Shown here: positions 45,737 to 53,475 of the stretch, piece after piece
How positions within the stretch are numbered: the first letter of the stretch is position 1
Layout: each line of letters starts with the position of its first letter
Source: an uncultured Bacteroidales bacterium
Lineage (GTDB): Bacteria; Bacteroidota; Bacteroidia; Bacteroidales; Paludibacteraceae
DNA length: 64,000 bases
Assembly (NCBI GenBank): GCA_937916355.1
Contig: CALFTM010000048.1
Span: 3,088-67,087, forward strand
Direction: 5' to 3'
Position numbers and translations under genes: made by a program
Notes under the pieces: generated by a model
Told to the model about the DNA's origin: nothing
What the model saw: the letters and a program-made list of their open reading frames with translations, nothing else
Database searches by the model: none

Positions 45737-46528
45737 ATGAACATGAAATTCAAAAATTCAATATTCTTTCTATTGGCTTTCTTTTGCATGATGCAAGTTC
45801 ACGCAAAACAAGTTCAAAATCAGGCATACAGCGACTACATAAAAAAGTACGCCTCTATCGCCATCGTGAATATGCAAGAACACGGGATTCCTGCCAGCAT
45901 CACGTTGGCGCAGGCCGTTTTAGAATCGGGAGCGGGGAAGAGCGAACTTGCGAGAAAAAGCAACAACCACTTCGGCATTAAATGTCATAACAACTGGACA
46001 GGAGAGAGAGTGTACCACGACGACGACAAAGCTCAGGAGTGTTTCCGAAAATACAAATCAGTAGAACTCTCGTTCGACGACCATTCTCAATTCTTGAAAA
46101 GAGATCGCTACAAGGAACTTTTCGAATTAGACATCCGTGATTATAAAGGCTGGGCAAAGGGTTTGAAGAAATGTGGATATGCCACAGCTCCCGACTATGC
46201 AAAAAAACTCATAGACCTAATCGAATCGTATGAGCTATACAATTACGACAACGGGACTCTCTCCATCACTGTCACAGAAGAGACTAAACCAGCAGAAGAG
46301 CCTAAAACGTCATCTTCTTCAATGGGTTATATCTCTGCATATAAAACCCATGAGGTGAAAAAGGTCGGACGAGTGAAAAGTGTCATCGCAATGGAGGGGG
46401 ACACTTACGAGCAGATCGCAGAAGAGTTCGACCTAAACCCCTGGCAAGTAAGACGTTATAATAATGTCAAGAAAAAAGAGAATAAAAAACCGGCAGTGGG
46501 CGAAACTGTCTACATTTCAAGACATTAA
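45737..46528 (+). CDS. Secreted GH73 glucosaminidase with C-terminal LysM-like domain
   Basis: A 263-residue peptidoglycan hydrolase. The signal peptide (FFLLAFFCMMQVHA) precedes a FlgJ-like N-acetylglucosaminidase domain (about 30-170). The catalytic glutamate lies in ITLAQAVLESGAGKSELA, followed by NNHFGIKCH and LKKCGYATAPDYAKKLI. The C-terminal 60 residues look like a LysM module (VIAMEGDTYEQIAEEF, GETVYI). It acts on the glycan strands in the periplasm. dnaX starts 17 bases downstream. Confidence 0.9.
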   Translation: MNMKFKNSIFFLLAFFCMMQVHAKQVQNQAYSDYIKKYASIAIVNMQEHGIPASITLAQAVLESGAGKSELARKSNNHFGIKCHNNWTGERVYHDDDKAQECFRKYKSVELSFDDHSQFLKRDRYKELFELDIRDYKGWAKGLKKCGYATAPDYAKKLIDLIESYELYNYDNGTLSITVTEETKPAEEPKTSSSSMGYISAYKTHEVKKVGRVKSVIAMEGDTYEQIAEEFDLNPWQVRRYNNVKKKENKKPAVGETVYISRH

Positions 46529-46545
46529 AATCAATCGAGAAAAAA

Positions 46546-47652
46546 ATGGAAAATTTTATCGTTTCTGCAAGAAAATATAGGCCATCGACGTTTCTGTCCG
46601 TAGTAGGACAGGACTCTTTGGTTAACACCCTCAAAGGTGCCATCTCCAACGGAAAATTGGCGCACTCATACCTTTTCTGCGGGCCCAGAGGTGTGGGAAA
46701 AACAACTTGTGCGAGAATCTTCGCCAAAACGATAAACTGCCAAAATCTTACGGATGATTTTGAGGCTTGTAACGAATGTGACTCATGTAGGTCGTTCAAC
46801 GAACACAAGTCTTACAACATACACGAACTTGATGCTGCGTCCAACAATGGTGTGGACGACATACGAGTTCTGATAGAGCAAGTGCGTGTTCCACCTCAAA
46901 TCGGCAATTACAGTGTCTACATTATTGATGAGGTGCACATGCTCTCCTCTCAGGCATTCAACGCATTCCTCAAAACGCTCGAAGAACCACCAGCATACGC
47001 CATTTTCATATTGGCGACCACGGAGAAACACAAGGTCCTCCCTACTATTCTCTCTCGCTGTCAGATATATGATTTCAACAGGATTGGCATATCTGACGTG
47101 GTGAAACAGTTGGAAATGATTGCGGAGAAAGAGGGTATCACAACCGACAGAGAGGGACTGGAAGTTATTGCAAAGAAAGCAGATGGAGCAATGCGTGACG
47201 CTCTCTCCATTTTCGACCAAGTGGTTGTCAGCACCAATGGTAATGTCACCTACAAGAATGTCATCGAAAACCTCAACGTTCTCGATTATGATTATTATTT
47301 CAAATTAACGGACAATTTCTTACAAGGAGACTTCACCAACGCATTGCTGACTCTCGACACTGTCATCTCAAAAGGTTTTGAAGCAGAAAACCTCGTGAAC
47401 GGTCTAAGCTCTCATTTCCGTAATTTGCTAATGTGCAAAGATCAACGAACGACAAAGTTGTTGGAAGTAGGAGAAGAGACCCAAAAGCAATATGAGCAAC
47501 AAGCCCAACAATGCGAATCAGATTTCTTGATCAAATCGTTGGCTCTCACAAACCAGTGTGACTTGAACTACAAGGTTAGCAAAAACAAAAGGCTGCTCGT
47601 AGAATTGACGCTCATCCGACTTTGCCAATTGTCGGACAAAAAAAAAATATGA
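46546..47652 (+). CDS. dnaX: DNA polymerase III gamma-like subunit (dnaX zero frame)
   Basis: The zero frame encodes 368 residues of the clamp-loader ATPase, domains I to III. Visible motifs are Walker A GPRGVGKTT, a zinc module (CNECDSC preceded by CQNL), Walker B IIDEVHMLS, sensor 1 LATTEKHKVLPTILSRC and sensor 2 GAMRDALSIFDQ. It stops at TGA 47650-47652, right after a run of ten A residues (47638-47647). The frame one base later continues without stop into the tau C-terminus. The product as read resembles gamma; tau would require slippage or an altered A count. Confidence 0.92.
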   Translation: MENFIVSARKYRPSTFLSVVGQDSLVNTLKGAISNGKLAHSYLFCGPRGVGKTTCARIFAKTINCQNLTDDFEACNECDSCRSFNEHKSYNIHELDAASNNGVDDIRVLIEQVRVPPQIGNYSVYIIDEVHMLSSQAFNAFLKTLEEPPAYAIFILATTEKHKVLPTILSRCQIYDFNRIGISDVVKQLEMIAEKEGITTDREGLEVIAKKADGAMRDALSIFDQVVVSTNGNVTYKNVIENLNVLDYDYYFKLTDNFLQGDFTNALLTLDTVISKGFEAENLVNGLSSHFRNLLMCKDQRTTKLLEVGEETQKQYEQQAQQCESDFLIKSLALTNQCDLNYKVSKNKRLLVELTLIRLCQLSDKKKI

Positions 47653-47690
47653 GGATTTAGAGGAGTTACTGGGAAATCTCCCTCTCTCCT
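47638..47690 (+). promoter_or_regulatory. Putative slippage site and hairpin in dnaX
   Basis: Ten consecutive A residues at 47638-47647 are followed 13 bases later by a hairpin. AGGAG (47661-47665) pairs with CTCCT (47686-47690), and inside it GGGA (47671-47674) pairs with TCCC (47679-47682). Transcripts with nine or twelve A residues would join the gamma frame to the tau frame. The layout resembles the transcriptional-slippage dnaX of Thermus, which has nine A residues. Confidence 0.5.
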
Positions 47691-48343
47691 TTGAACCTTT
47701 CTTCCCAGCAATGGAGGGGGCTCTTCCTACTCCTCCTTCTGCACGGAGTTCGTCTAATAACGAAGGTAAAATTCAACCTGCTCCCTCCACACAAACTTCC
47801 CCAAACCAGTCTACACCACCACCGCCTGCAACCAAAGAGAGCGGTCAAACGAAGAGTGTACAGACACAACCATCATTCCATCGTCCAATCAACAGACCGA
47901 CGATAAAATCAATGATGAAAAAAATTGAGGAGAAGACAGAGGAGAAAGAAAACACATTAGAAAAAATCGCCTCCAATAACGAGTTCACTCAAGAGATGAT
48001 GATCTCCGCATGGAACCAATACATCAAAGGTCTTGCACCAGAAAGGCAAATCCTCATCAACACAATGGAGTCTTGCAAACCAACCCTTGAGGAGAACTAT
48101 CAACTCGTCCAGAAAGTAGACAATTCCGTGCAGGAAAAAGAGATGAACGAAGAAAAGATAGACCTACTCAATTTTCTTCGTGTGAACTTAGCAAACGGGA
48201 ATATCAATCTAACCACCATCATCGCAGAAGTTTCAGAAAGAGAAAAAACGCTATCTCCAATGGACAGATTTAATAAACTCATGGAAGAGAACAAAGAGTT
48301 CGAGAATTTAGTAAACGAGTTTCAATTGGAATTAGAGATATAA
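47642..48343 (+). CDS. dnaX: dnaX tau-specific C-terminal region in the +1 frame
   Basis: From the A run this frame stays open for about 233 codons, reading KKYEDLEELLGNLP, then a Pro/Ser/Thr-rich linker, then a folded C-terminal domain. That domain (EMMISAWNQYIKGLAPERQI, DLLNFLRVNLANGNINLTTII, MDRFNKLMEENKEFENLV) matches the ends of other Bacteroidota DnaX proteins. Joined to the zero frame it gives about 600 residues, the usual full length. An internal ATG at 47711 exists but has no good ribosome binding site. A base miscount in the A run is an alternative explanation. Confidence 0.75.
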   Translation, partial: KKYEDLEELLGNLPLSFEPFFPAMEGALPTPPSARSSSNNEGKIQPAPSTQTSPNQSTPPPPATKESGQTKSVQTQPSFHRPINRPTIKSMMKKIEEKTEEKENTLEKIASNNEFTQEMMISAWNQYIKGLAPERQILINTMESCKPTLEENYQLVQKVDNSVQEKEMNEEKIDLLNFLRVNLANGNINLTTIIAEVSEREKTLSPMDRFNKLMEENKEFENLVNEFQLELEI

Positions 48344-48388
48344 AAAAAGGGTGGCTCTCTGTGAATTAATCTGACCACCCTCATTTTT
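48342..48388 (+). terminator. Terminator after dnaX
   Basis: AGGGTGG (48348-48354) pairs with CCACCCT (48375-48381), preceded by an A run and followed by six T residues. The symmetric flanks let it also serve the minus-strand small gene that ends at 48389. Confidence 0.8.
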
Positions 48389-48622
48389 TCAGTTCAAAAC
48401 AGTTCCATACTCAACTGGAACATCGTTGACTTTTCGATTAGAGGTAGACATATATGTATGAGCGACAGCCCTAATTAAACATAAAGAACTAAAAGATGGA
48501 GCGAGATTTTCAGGCATCGAACACCTCTTTGAATTAACTACCTCTATTTTTTTTTCTTCTCTGGTAAATGTTTTTATCATACGCAAAATGATTAAATGAA
48601 CAACTAATTCTTTCTTTTTCAT
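48389..48622 (-). CDS. Small protein of unknown function
   Basis: A 77-residue reading frame from ATG 48622, preceded ten bases upstream by TAAGGAG, a good ribosome binding site. It has a hydrophobic stretch LVVHLIILRMI, a basic and acidic middle, and the C-terminal sequence ENLAPSFSSLCLIRAVAHTY. I recognise no family. Its stop lies next to the dnaX terminator, and a TATTTTTG box lies about 110 bases upstream on the minus strand. It may be real but is unproven. Confidence 0.4.
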   Translation of the reverse strand: MKKKELVVHLIILRMIKTFTREEKKIEVVNSKRCSMPENLAPSFSSLCLIRAVAHTYMSTSNRKVNDVPVEYGTVLN

Positions 48623-48933
48623 TAGAACGAGACTCCTTAACAATTATTTCACAAAAAGAGATTGTTTTTTTCAAAAAACACACAAAAAAGAGCAAAACCC
48701 ATATTTGTCCACACGATTTTCAGATTCTCCACAAAAATATCGACTCACAAAACGCACTTTTTTGAAATAATCCACATATAATTTCAAGACTTAAACATAT
48801 AAAGAATGATTCTAACTTAACTTTGTAACGAACAAGGAGATAGACTTGTTCTTATGATTTTGACCCTATTATATAAATATACTATATCTGATCTGACCTT
48901 ATATCTTTATGAGAAACGTTTTGAATGTCACAT
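48623..48933. other. Spacer between the small gene and the murB terminator
   Basis: AT-rich stretch with no supported gene. On the minus strand it may hold the promoter of the small gene. Confidence 0.4.
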
Positions 48934-48966
48934 AAAAAAACCAGAGTTTTTCACTCTGGTTTTTTT
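48934..48966. terminator. Perfect bidirectional terminator after murB
   Basis: Fourteen perfect pairs: AAAAAAACCAGAGT (48934-48947) with ACTCTGGTTTTTTT (48953-48966), loop of five. It lies 24 bases past the murB stop on the minus strand. Confidence 0.88.
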
Positions 48967-48989
48967 GGTTTATCATCACCTATTTTTCA

Positions 48990-49988
48990 CTATCGTACGA
49001 TACAAACTTCAGGAGACAATAAAATACCGAACTCTTTTTTTACACTATCCTGAATCTCTTTCATCAACTCAAAAACCTCCTGCCCTGTGGCACCTCCACG
49101 ATTAACTAAAATCAGAGGTTGCTTCTCGTACACTCCTGCAAACCCATGGCTTTTCCCTTTCCAGCCACACTGGCTGATGAGCCATGCCGCTGGGATTTTC
49201 ACCCCTCCTTCCACTCGATAAAAAGGAACGTCCTCATAATGAAGCCTTATGTCATCATACACCGATTCTTGCACAACCGGATTTTTAAAGAAACTACCTG
49301 CACTGCCCATCTCGGAAGGCAATGGCAATTTACTCTTTCTTATCTCTATGATAGTCTGACGGACATTGTCCAATGAAAGTTCTTTCCCGTGCATCTGCTC
49401 ACGCACATTCCCATAATCTAAACGGAACACATGCTCTTTCTTTGTCAATTCAAACAAAACTGAAACGACAATCCAATGGGGATTTTTCTTAAAAACACTT
49501 CCTCTATACTCAAACTCACATAGCGATTTGGGCAACTCAAAAAAAGTTCCTTTTTGAGTGTCGAAAACTTCCACGGAAAGAATCACATCGCACGCCTCAA
49601 CGCCATAGGCTCCGATATTCTGAACGGGAGCAGCCCCAACCAAACCAAATATGAGCGACAAATTCTCCACTCCTCCTAATGAGTGCTCTACTGCCCAACG
49701 TACAAAATCATCCCACACCACTCCAGAGGCAACACGAACCTGTACTTTATCATCTTCTTTTTCTATTTCATAGCCCTGACATGCAGAGTGAATCACCGTA
49801 AAATCCAGATCTCCTAAAAACAAGAGGTTGCTACCCTCTCCTACTGAAATCCAACGGTTCTTGAAAACACCCTGCTCATACATCTCGAGCAACTCTGATT
49901 TTACTTCATATTCATAAAAATCAGCACATTGCACATCAATTCCAAATGTATTATGTTTTTTTAACGAATAATTTTTACAATGCTTCAT
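48990..49988 (-). CDS. murB: UDP-N-acetylenolpyruvoylglucosamine reductase
   Basis: A 332-residue cytoplasmic flavoenzyme reducing UDP-GlcNAc-enolpyruvate to UDP-MurNAc for peptidoglycan. It is type I, like E. coli MurB: HNTFGID, GEGSNLLFL (FAD), PVQNIGAYGVE, YRGSVFKKN, and the catalytic-serine segment GSAGSFFKNPVV, ending in LSPEVCIV. The usual IPG before the QNIGAYG motif reads IFG. The frame extends 72 codons upstream, but that part crosses the divergent gene and promoters, so ATG 49988 is the start. Confidence 0.94.
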   Translation of the reverse strand: MKHCKNYSLKKHNTFGIDVQCADFYEYEVKSELLEMYEQGVFKNRWISVGEGSNLLFLGDLDFTVIHSACQGYEIEKEDDKVQVRVASGVVWDDFVRWAVEHSLGGVENLSLIFGLVGAAPVQNIGAYGVEACDVILSVEVFDTQKGTFFELPKSLCEFEYRGSVFKKNPHWIVVSVLFELTKKEHVFRLDYGNVREQMHGKELSLDNVRQTIIEIRKSKLPLPSEMGSAGSFFKNPVVQESVYDDIRLHYEDVPFYRVEGGVKIPAAWLISQCGWKGKSHGFAGVYEKQPLILVNRGGATGQEVFELMKEIQDSVKKEFGILLSPEVCIVR

Positions 49989-50031
49989 ACATCCAACTTT
50001 TAAAAAGTTTAAATTTTTCTCTATACAATTG

Positions 50032-50039
50032 CAAAGATA
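50032..50039 (-). promoter_or_regulatory. -7 promoter element for murB
   Basis: Minus-strand TATCTTTG is a full match to TAnnTTTG, 43 bases before ATG 49988. It lies within the N-terminal extension of the longer murB frame and argues against that longer form. Confidence 0.65.
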
Positions 50040-50053
50040 GAAATAAAGATTTG

Positions 50054-50061
50054 TAACTTTG
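50054..50061 (+). promoter_or_regulatory. -7 promoter element abutting the GT4 start
   Basis: TAACTTTG is a full match to TAnnTTTG and ends six bases before ATG 50068. With ATTG about 22 bases upstream as a weak -33 element, the transcript would be nearly leaderless. Confidence 0.55.
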
Positions 50062-50067
50062 CCCTCA

Positions 50068-51141
50068 ATGGAAGCGAAAAAAATCATAATGACGGTGACC
50101 AACAATCTGGAAACCGACCAACGAGTCCACAAAGTGGCTACAACATTCCACGAAAATGGTTGGAATGTCTTAGTTGTAGGCACAGACAGCCGACCTTGTA
50201 ACAAAGCATACTCTCAGGCTTATTCAACACACAGGCTACATGTACATTTCAAAAAAGGACCGCTATTCTACATAGAATGCAATCTCAGACTATTCTTTTA
50301 TTTATTATCGAAAAAATGCGATCGAATATGGGGGAATGACACCGACACTGCCCTTGCAGCTTTTTTCGCCTCAAAAATAAAGAATATAGATCTGACGATG
50401 GATTTCCACGAATTATTCCCTGAAGTACCAGAAGTGACCGACAGAAAGTTCGTAAAGATGTTTTGGACAAAAATAGAAGACTTCATCATCCCTCGTCTAA
50501 ACGATGGCTACACAGTCTGCCAATCCATCGCCGATTACTACCAAAAAAAATATGGCACCACCTTAAAGGTTTTACGAAATGTCCCTCTCAGCAAACCATA
50601 CAAAAAAGAGAATATCTTCAACAATAGCGAAAAAAAAATTATTCTATACCAAGGGGCTGTCAATGAGGGAAGAGGGGTCGATTGGGTGATAAAGGCAATG
50701 CCCTACATTGAGAACGCCTTATTCATCGTCATTGGCAACGGAGACAAAAAAGAGGAGATGATCCAACTATGCAAAGAGCTTAAAGTAGAAGACAAGGTTA
50801 TTTTCAAAGGATTTATCCCTTTTAACGAACTTCCTTCTTACACCAACAGCGCAGACCTCGGTGTTTGTCTGTTAGAAGCGAAAGGACTTAGCTACTACTA
50901 TTCGCTACCCAATCGCATTTTTGATTTCATGCAAGCTCACGTTCCCATCTTAGCGACAAATTTCCCTGAAATCAGGAATATAATCGAAAAAGAAAAAACC
51001 GGAATGGTAATAGACCATTACGAACCACAATATTTAGCAGAGAAAATAAAACAATTATTAGAAGCCCCAATAGACCACGAAAGATTCTCCACTGCGGCCG
51101 CACAACATAATTGGGAAAAAGAAAAAAAGCAAATCCAATAA
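50068..51141 (+). CDS. GT4-family glycosyltransferase
   Basis: A 357-residue GT-B glycosyltransferase. The N-terminal domain starts MTVTNNLETDQRVHKVATTF and includes LTMDFHELFPEVPE. The C-terminal domain has ILYQGAVNEGRGVDWVIKAM, VIGNGDKKEEM, and a variant of the E-x7-E nucleotide-sugar site in SYYYSLPNRIFDFMQA. It probably adds a sugar to a surface glycan. A TTG at 50059 lies inside the promoter box, so ATG 50068 is the start. The hairpin overlapping its stop ends the transcript. Confidence 0.86.
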   Translation: MEAKKIIMTVTNNLETDQRVHKVATTFHENGWNVLVVGTDSRPCNKAYSQAYSTHRLHVHFKKGPLFYIECNLRLFFYLLSKKCDRIWGNDTDTALAAFFASKIKNIDLTMDFHELFPEVPEVTDRKFVKMFWTKIEDFIIPRLNDGYTVCQSIADYYQKKYGTTLKVLRNVPLSKPYKKENIFNNSEKKIILYQGAVNEGRGVDWVIKAMPYIENALFIVIGNGDKKEEMIQLCKELKVEDKVIFKGFIPFNELPSYTNSADLGVCLLEAKGLSYYYSLPNRIFDFMQAHVPILATNFPEIRNIIEKEKTGMVIDHYEPQYLAEKIKQLLEAPIDHERFSTAAAQHNWEKEKKQIQ

Positions 51142-51157
51142 CCGGACTTGCTTTTTT
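51123..51157 (+). terminator. Terminator overlapping the GT4 stop codon
   Basis: AAAAAAGCAAATCC (51123-51136) pairs with GGACTTGCTTTTTT (51144-51157) with one mismatch and a seven-base loop. The stem begins inside the last codons. Confidence 0.75.
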
Positions 51158-51169
51158 AAATCATTTTCA

Positions 51170-51550
51170 TCATCTCTTTTTTGTCTCTCCAGATATTTTT
51201 AAAACAGGACGTTTCCCTGATGAATTTGAATAAATCTTTATGGTCTTATGGAAAGCCCCACTCACTTTACCTTCATAAAAAACACGAACTGACCCAGTAT
51301 CACCCGGAGCAACAGGCTGTTTTGTCCACGCCGGTGTGACACAACCACAAGATGGCACTACGTTAGCGACAATCAAAGGAGCGTCTCCCTCATTCTTAAA
51401 AACGAAAACATGCTCAGACGTCTCCCCTAAATAACTATCAGTCATCACATATTCAGTCTCATTAAACACAATTCTTGCCTTCTCAGCTGCCCAACCACAC
51501 TGAAAAGCCACAAGAGTTACGATAAAAGCAAAAAATCTCTTCATACGCAT
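51170..51550 (-). CDS. Secreted DUF1573 protein, single domain
   Basis: A 126-residue periplasmic protein with a signal peptide (FFAFIVTLVAFQCGWAA) and one DUF1573 Ig-like domain. The domain carries the family hallmark VPSCGCVTPAWTKQPVAPG near residues 65-85, with two cysteines in a CGC motif, and ends TIKIYSNSSGKRPVLKISGE. Function is unknown. It is the last gene of a four-gene minus-strand cluster with CcdA-like, TlpA-like and another DUF1573 protein; ten bases separate it from the CcdA-like gene. Confidence 0.87.
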   Translation of the reverse strand: MRMKRFFAFIVTLVAFQCGWAAEKARIVFNETEYVMTDSYLGETSEHVFVFKNEGDAPLIVANVVPSCGCVTPAWTKQPVAPGDTGSVRVFYEGKVSGAFHKTIKIYSNSSGKRPVLKISGETKKR

Positions 51551-51560
51551 ACATATTTAG

Positions 51561-52244
51561 TTATCCTTCAAAATAATATTCAATGACAAAAAGAATACCT
51601 GTCAGAATAAAAATAACCGCAGTTATTTTTCTAAACCAATATTCGAATTTTTGAAATTTCATCCAAACATTCAGCCTCTCTTCCACTCCTTTATAGAAGA
51701 GCCAAGCAATAAAAGCAATAGGAGATGCCGCCCCTAACGCAAAAAGAACCGGAATCAAATACCCTTGAGAAACCTCCATTGCCAAAGGCAACGCACTCCC
51801 AAAATAGATTGCCGCACTATACGGACAAAACGCAAATGCCAACAACAACCCTAACAAGAAGGCACTCCACAATGAATATCTCTCTCGAAAAACCTTATTC
51901 ATCCACAAGACACAACGATTCTCCAATCCGTGAATATGAAAAATATCCAATAAAAAAAGACCGATGACTATAAACAATGGTCCCGCCACCTTCCCGACTA
52001 TCGCCAAAGTTTCATCACACAGTTCGATCTGATCTGCCATGTAATAGGTCAACCATCCAACCAAAACGTAAGCAACAGACCTTGCCAACAAATATGAGCC
52101 AACAACAGAAAAATAACTGGTTCGGCTCTGCCTTAACATACATGTCAAGGCGGTCACATTCGCACCCGCAGAACATGGGCAAACAGAAACTACCACACCT
52201 AACGCTATCGCGGTAATATACGGGATGTAATCAAGCAATATCAT
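51561..52244 (-). CDS. CcdA/DsbD-like (ArsG-type) thiol-electron membrane transporter
   Basis: A 227-residue inner-membrane protein with six membrane segments. The two conserved cysteine-proline motifs of the CcdA/DsbD superfamily are present: SVCPCSAGANVTAL in segment 1 and AFCPYSAAIYFG in segment 4. Such proteins carry reducing equivalents from cytoplasmic thioredoxin to periplasmic thiols. Databases often name this type aromatic arsenical permease ArsG, but no arsenic genes are here. ATG 52244 is preferred over the TTG at 52268. Confidence 0.82.
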   Translation of the reverse strand: MILLDYIPYITAIALGVVVSVCPCSAGANVTALTCMLRQSRTSYFSVVGSYLLARSVAYVLVGWLTYYMADQIELCDETLAIVGKVAGPLFIVIGLFLLDIFHIHGLENRCVLWMNKVFRERYSLWSAFLLGLLLAFAFCPYSAAIYFGSALPLAMEVSQGYLIPVLFALGAASPIAFIAWLFYKGVEERLNVWMKFQKFEYWFRKITAVIFILTGILFVIEYYFEG

Positions 52245-52277
52245 ATAATAACATCTAATGGTCTCCAAAGGTAATAT

Positions 52278-53402
52278 TTATCTGGCATTCTTCCGCAAAA
52301 AACTCCTTAATTCTTTATAGGTAGGGTTCTTCATTGCTATCCTACCTTCTGGAGATACCAACACACCGTACGGGACGGATTGTACCCTATAACGTTTAGT
52401 TACAGGACTTTCCCAATATTTATAGTCGCACAAAACTTGCCAAGGGATAGAGTCCTGAGCCTCCAAATAATCCACCACTCTTTGCCCTTCATCATCTAAA
52501 AAGATGGAAACCACATCAAAGTTTTTGTCCTTCATCTCACTTTTCAGCTTTTTCAACTCTGCGATTCGAGAAGTAGTGGACACACACCAAGAAGCTCCAA
52601 AATCTATAAAAAGAAACTTCCCCGCATAATCTTCCAAATCAACAGCCTTCCTGAAATCATAAGTTGGCATGGTAAATGGTTCTGCCGGCATCCCAACGGA
52701 CATTTTTTTATTTAAGACCAATTCGTCTTCTAAATACCGGACATACCAACTTTGTTTTATGGAAGAATCAAAAAGCTTGACAATCTCTTCCAACCTCTTA
52801 ATATCATAAGAGCGAGAAAGTTGGCACACAAAATAGGCAGCCCCCAAAGACGACGGGTTATTCAATACGAATTGTTTTGTAATGCTAAGCATAGAGTCTG
52901 GATAACTATTATACTCCTTCACAAGTCTTCGAGCCTCTTTCTTGTCTTGTCTGTCTCTCGCATTAGAAAAACGCACCATAACATTGCCCTGTTTTTCCAC
53001 TATCTTTCTATACTCCTTTGATAAATCCTCAAAGTCATCATGAGAAAAAGAACCAGAAACTTTTATTTCATCGAGAAGCGTAACAGAGCCAGTAATCTCT
53101 ATCCGAGAATTTTCGACAAAAACCTCAAACGGGGGTCTTGATCCAATTTTAATAAACCTCATGACTGGCTCATCTACGGAGCCTCGAAATTTAAATTCCC
53201 CTGAACGGATCGGAACGCTATCCAATATGGAGAGTTCTCCATTCTCTTCCATCTCCAAAAGATAAGCATAACTCTCTCGAACACACCTCAAATCTCCATG
53301 AATCACATAGCTATCCTCCGATTCTTGACACGAGGAAAGGAAAATCGACAATAGCAAAACAAGCGGTGCGATTTTTATTTTTTCTCGTAGGAAACAAACC
53401 AT
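52278..53402 (-). CDS. TlpA-like thioredoxin-fold lipoprotein with a single active-site Cys
   Basis: A 374-residue lipoprotein (lipobox FLSSC). A DUF4369-like domain (about 30-130) and a helical middle precede a C-terminal thioredoxin-like domain from about 240. The active-site region reads FGASWCVSTTSR, so CxxC has become CxxT and only one cysteine remains. The cis-proline loop QSVPYGVLVSPEG is kept. A one-cysteine site cannot cycle as an ordinary dithiol reductase. It sits between a CcdA-like transporter and a DUF1573 gene on one strand. Confidence 0.85.
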   Translation of the reverse strand: MVCFLREKIKIAPLVLLLSIFLSSCQESEDSYVIHGDLRCVRESYAYLLEMEENGELSILDSVPIRSGEFKFRGSVDEPVMRFIKIGSRPPFEVFVENSRIEITGSVTLLDEIKVSGSFSHDDFEDLSKEYRKIVEKQGNVMVRFSNARDRQDKKEARRLVKEYNSYPDSMLSITKQFVLNNPSSLGAAYFVCQLSRSYDIKRLEEIVKLFDSSIKQSWYVRYLEDELVLNKKMSVGMPAEPFTMPTYDFRKAVDLEDYAGKFLFIDFGASWCVSTTSRIAELKKLKSEMKDKNFDVVSIFLDDEGQRVVDYLEAQDSIPWQVLCDYKYWESPVTKRYRVQSVPYGVLVSPEGRIAMKNPTYKELRSFLRKNAR

Positions 53403-53421
53403 AATCTGCCGATATAAAAAA

Positions 53422-53450
53422 CAGCGGGCGTTTGATTAGAACGTCCGCTG
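53422..53450 (-). terminator. Hairpin between the large DUF1573 gene and the TlpA-like gene
   Basis: Minus-strand CAGCGGACGTT pairs with AACGCCCGCTG (one G-T pair, seven-base loop), followed by six T residues. It may reduce read-through from the DUF1573 gene into the cluster. Confidence 0.75.
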
Positions 53451-53475
53451 CTCGTATTCTTATTTTATTATAAAA

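Noticed and set aside
49989..50204. 72-codon N-terminal extension of murB
   Set aside because: It is antisense to the divergent glycosyltransferase start and covers both promoter boxes; MurB homologues begin at the later ATG.
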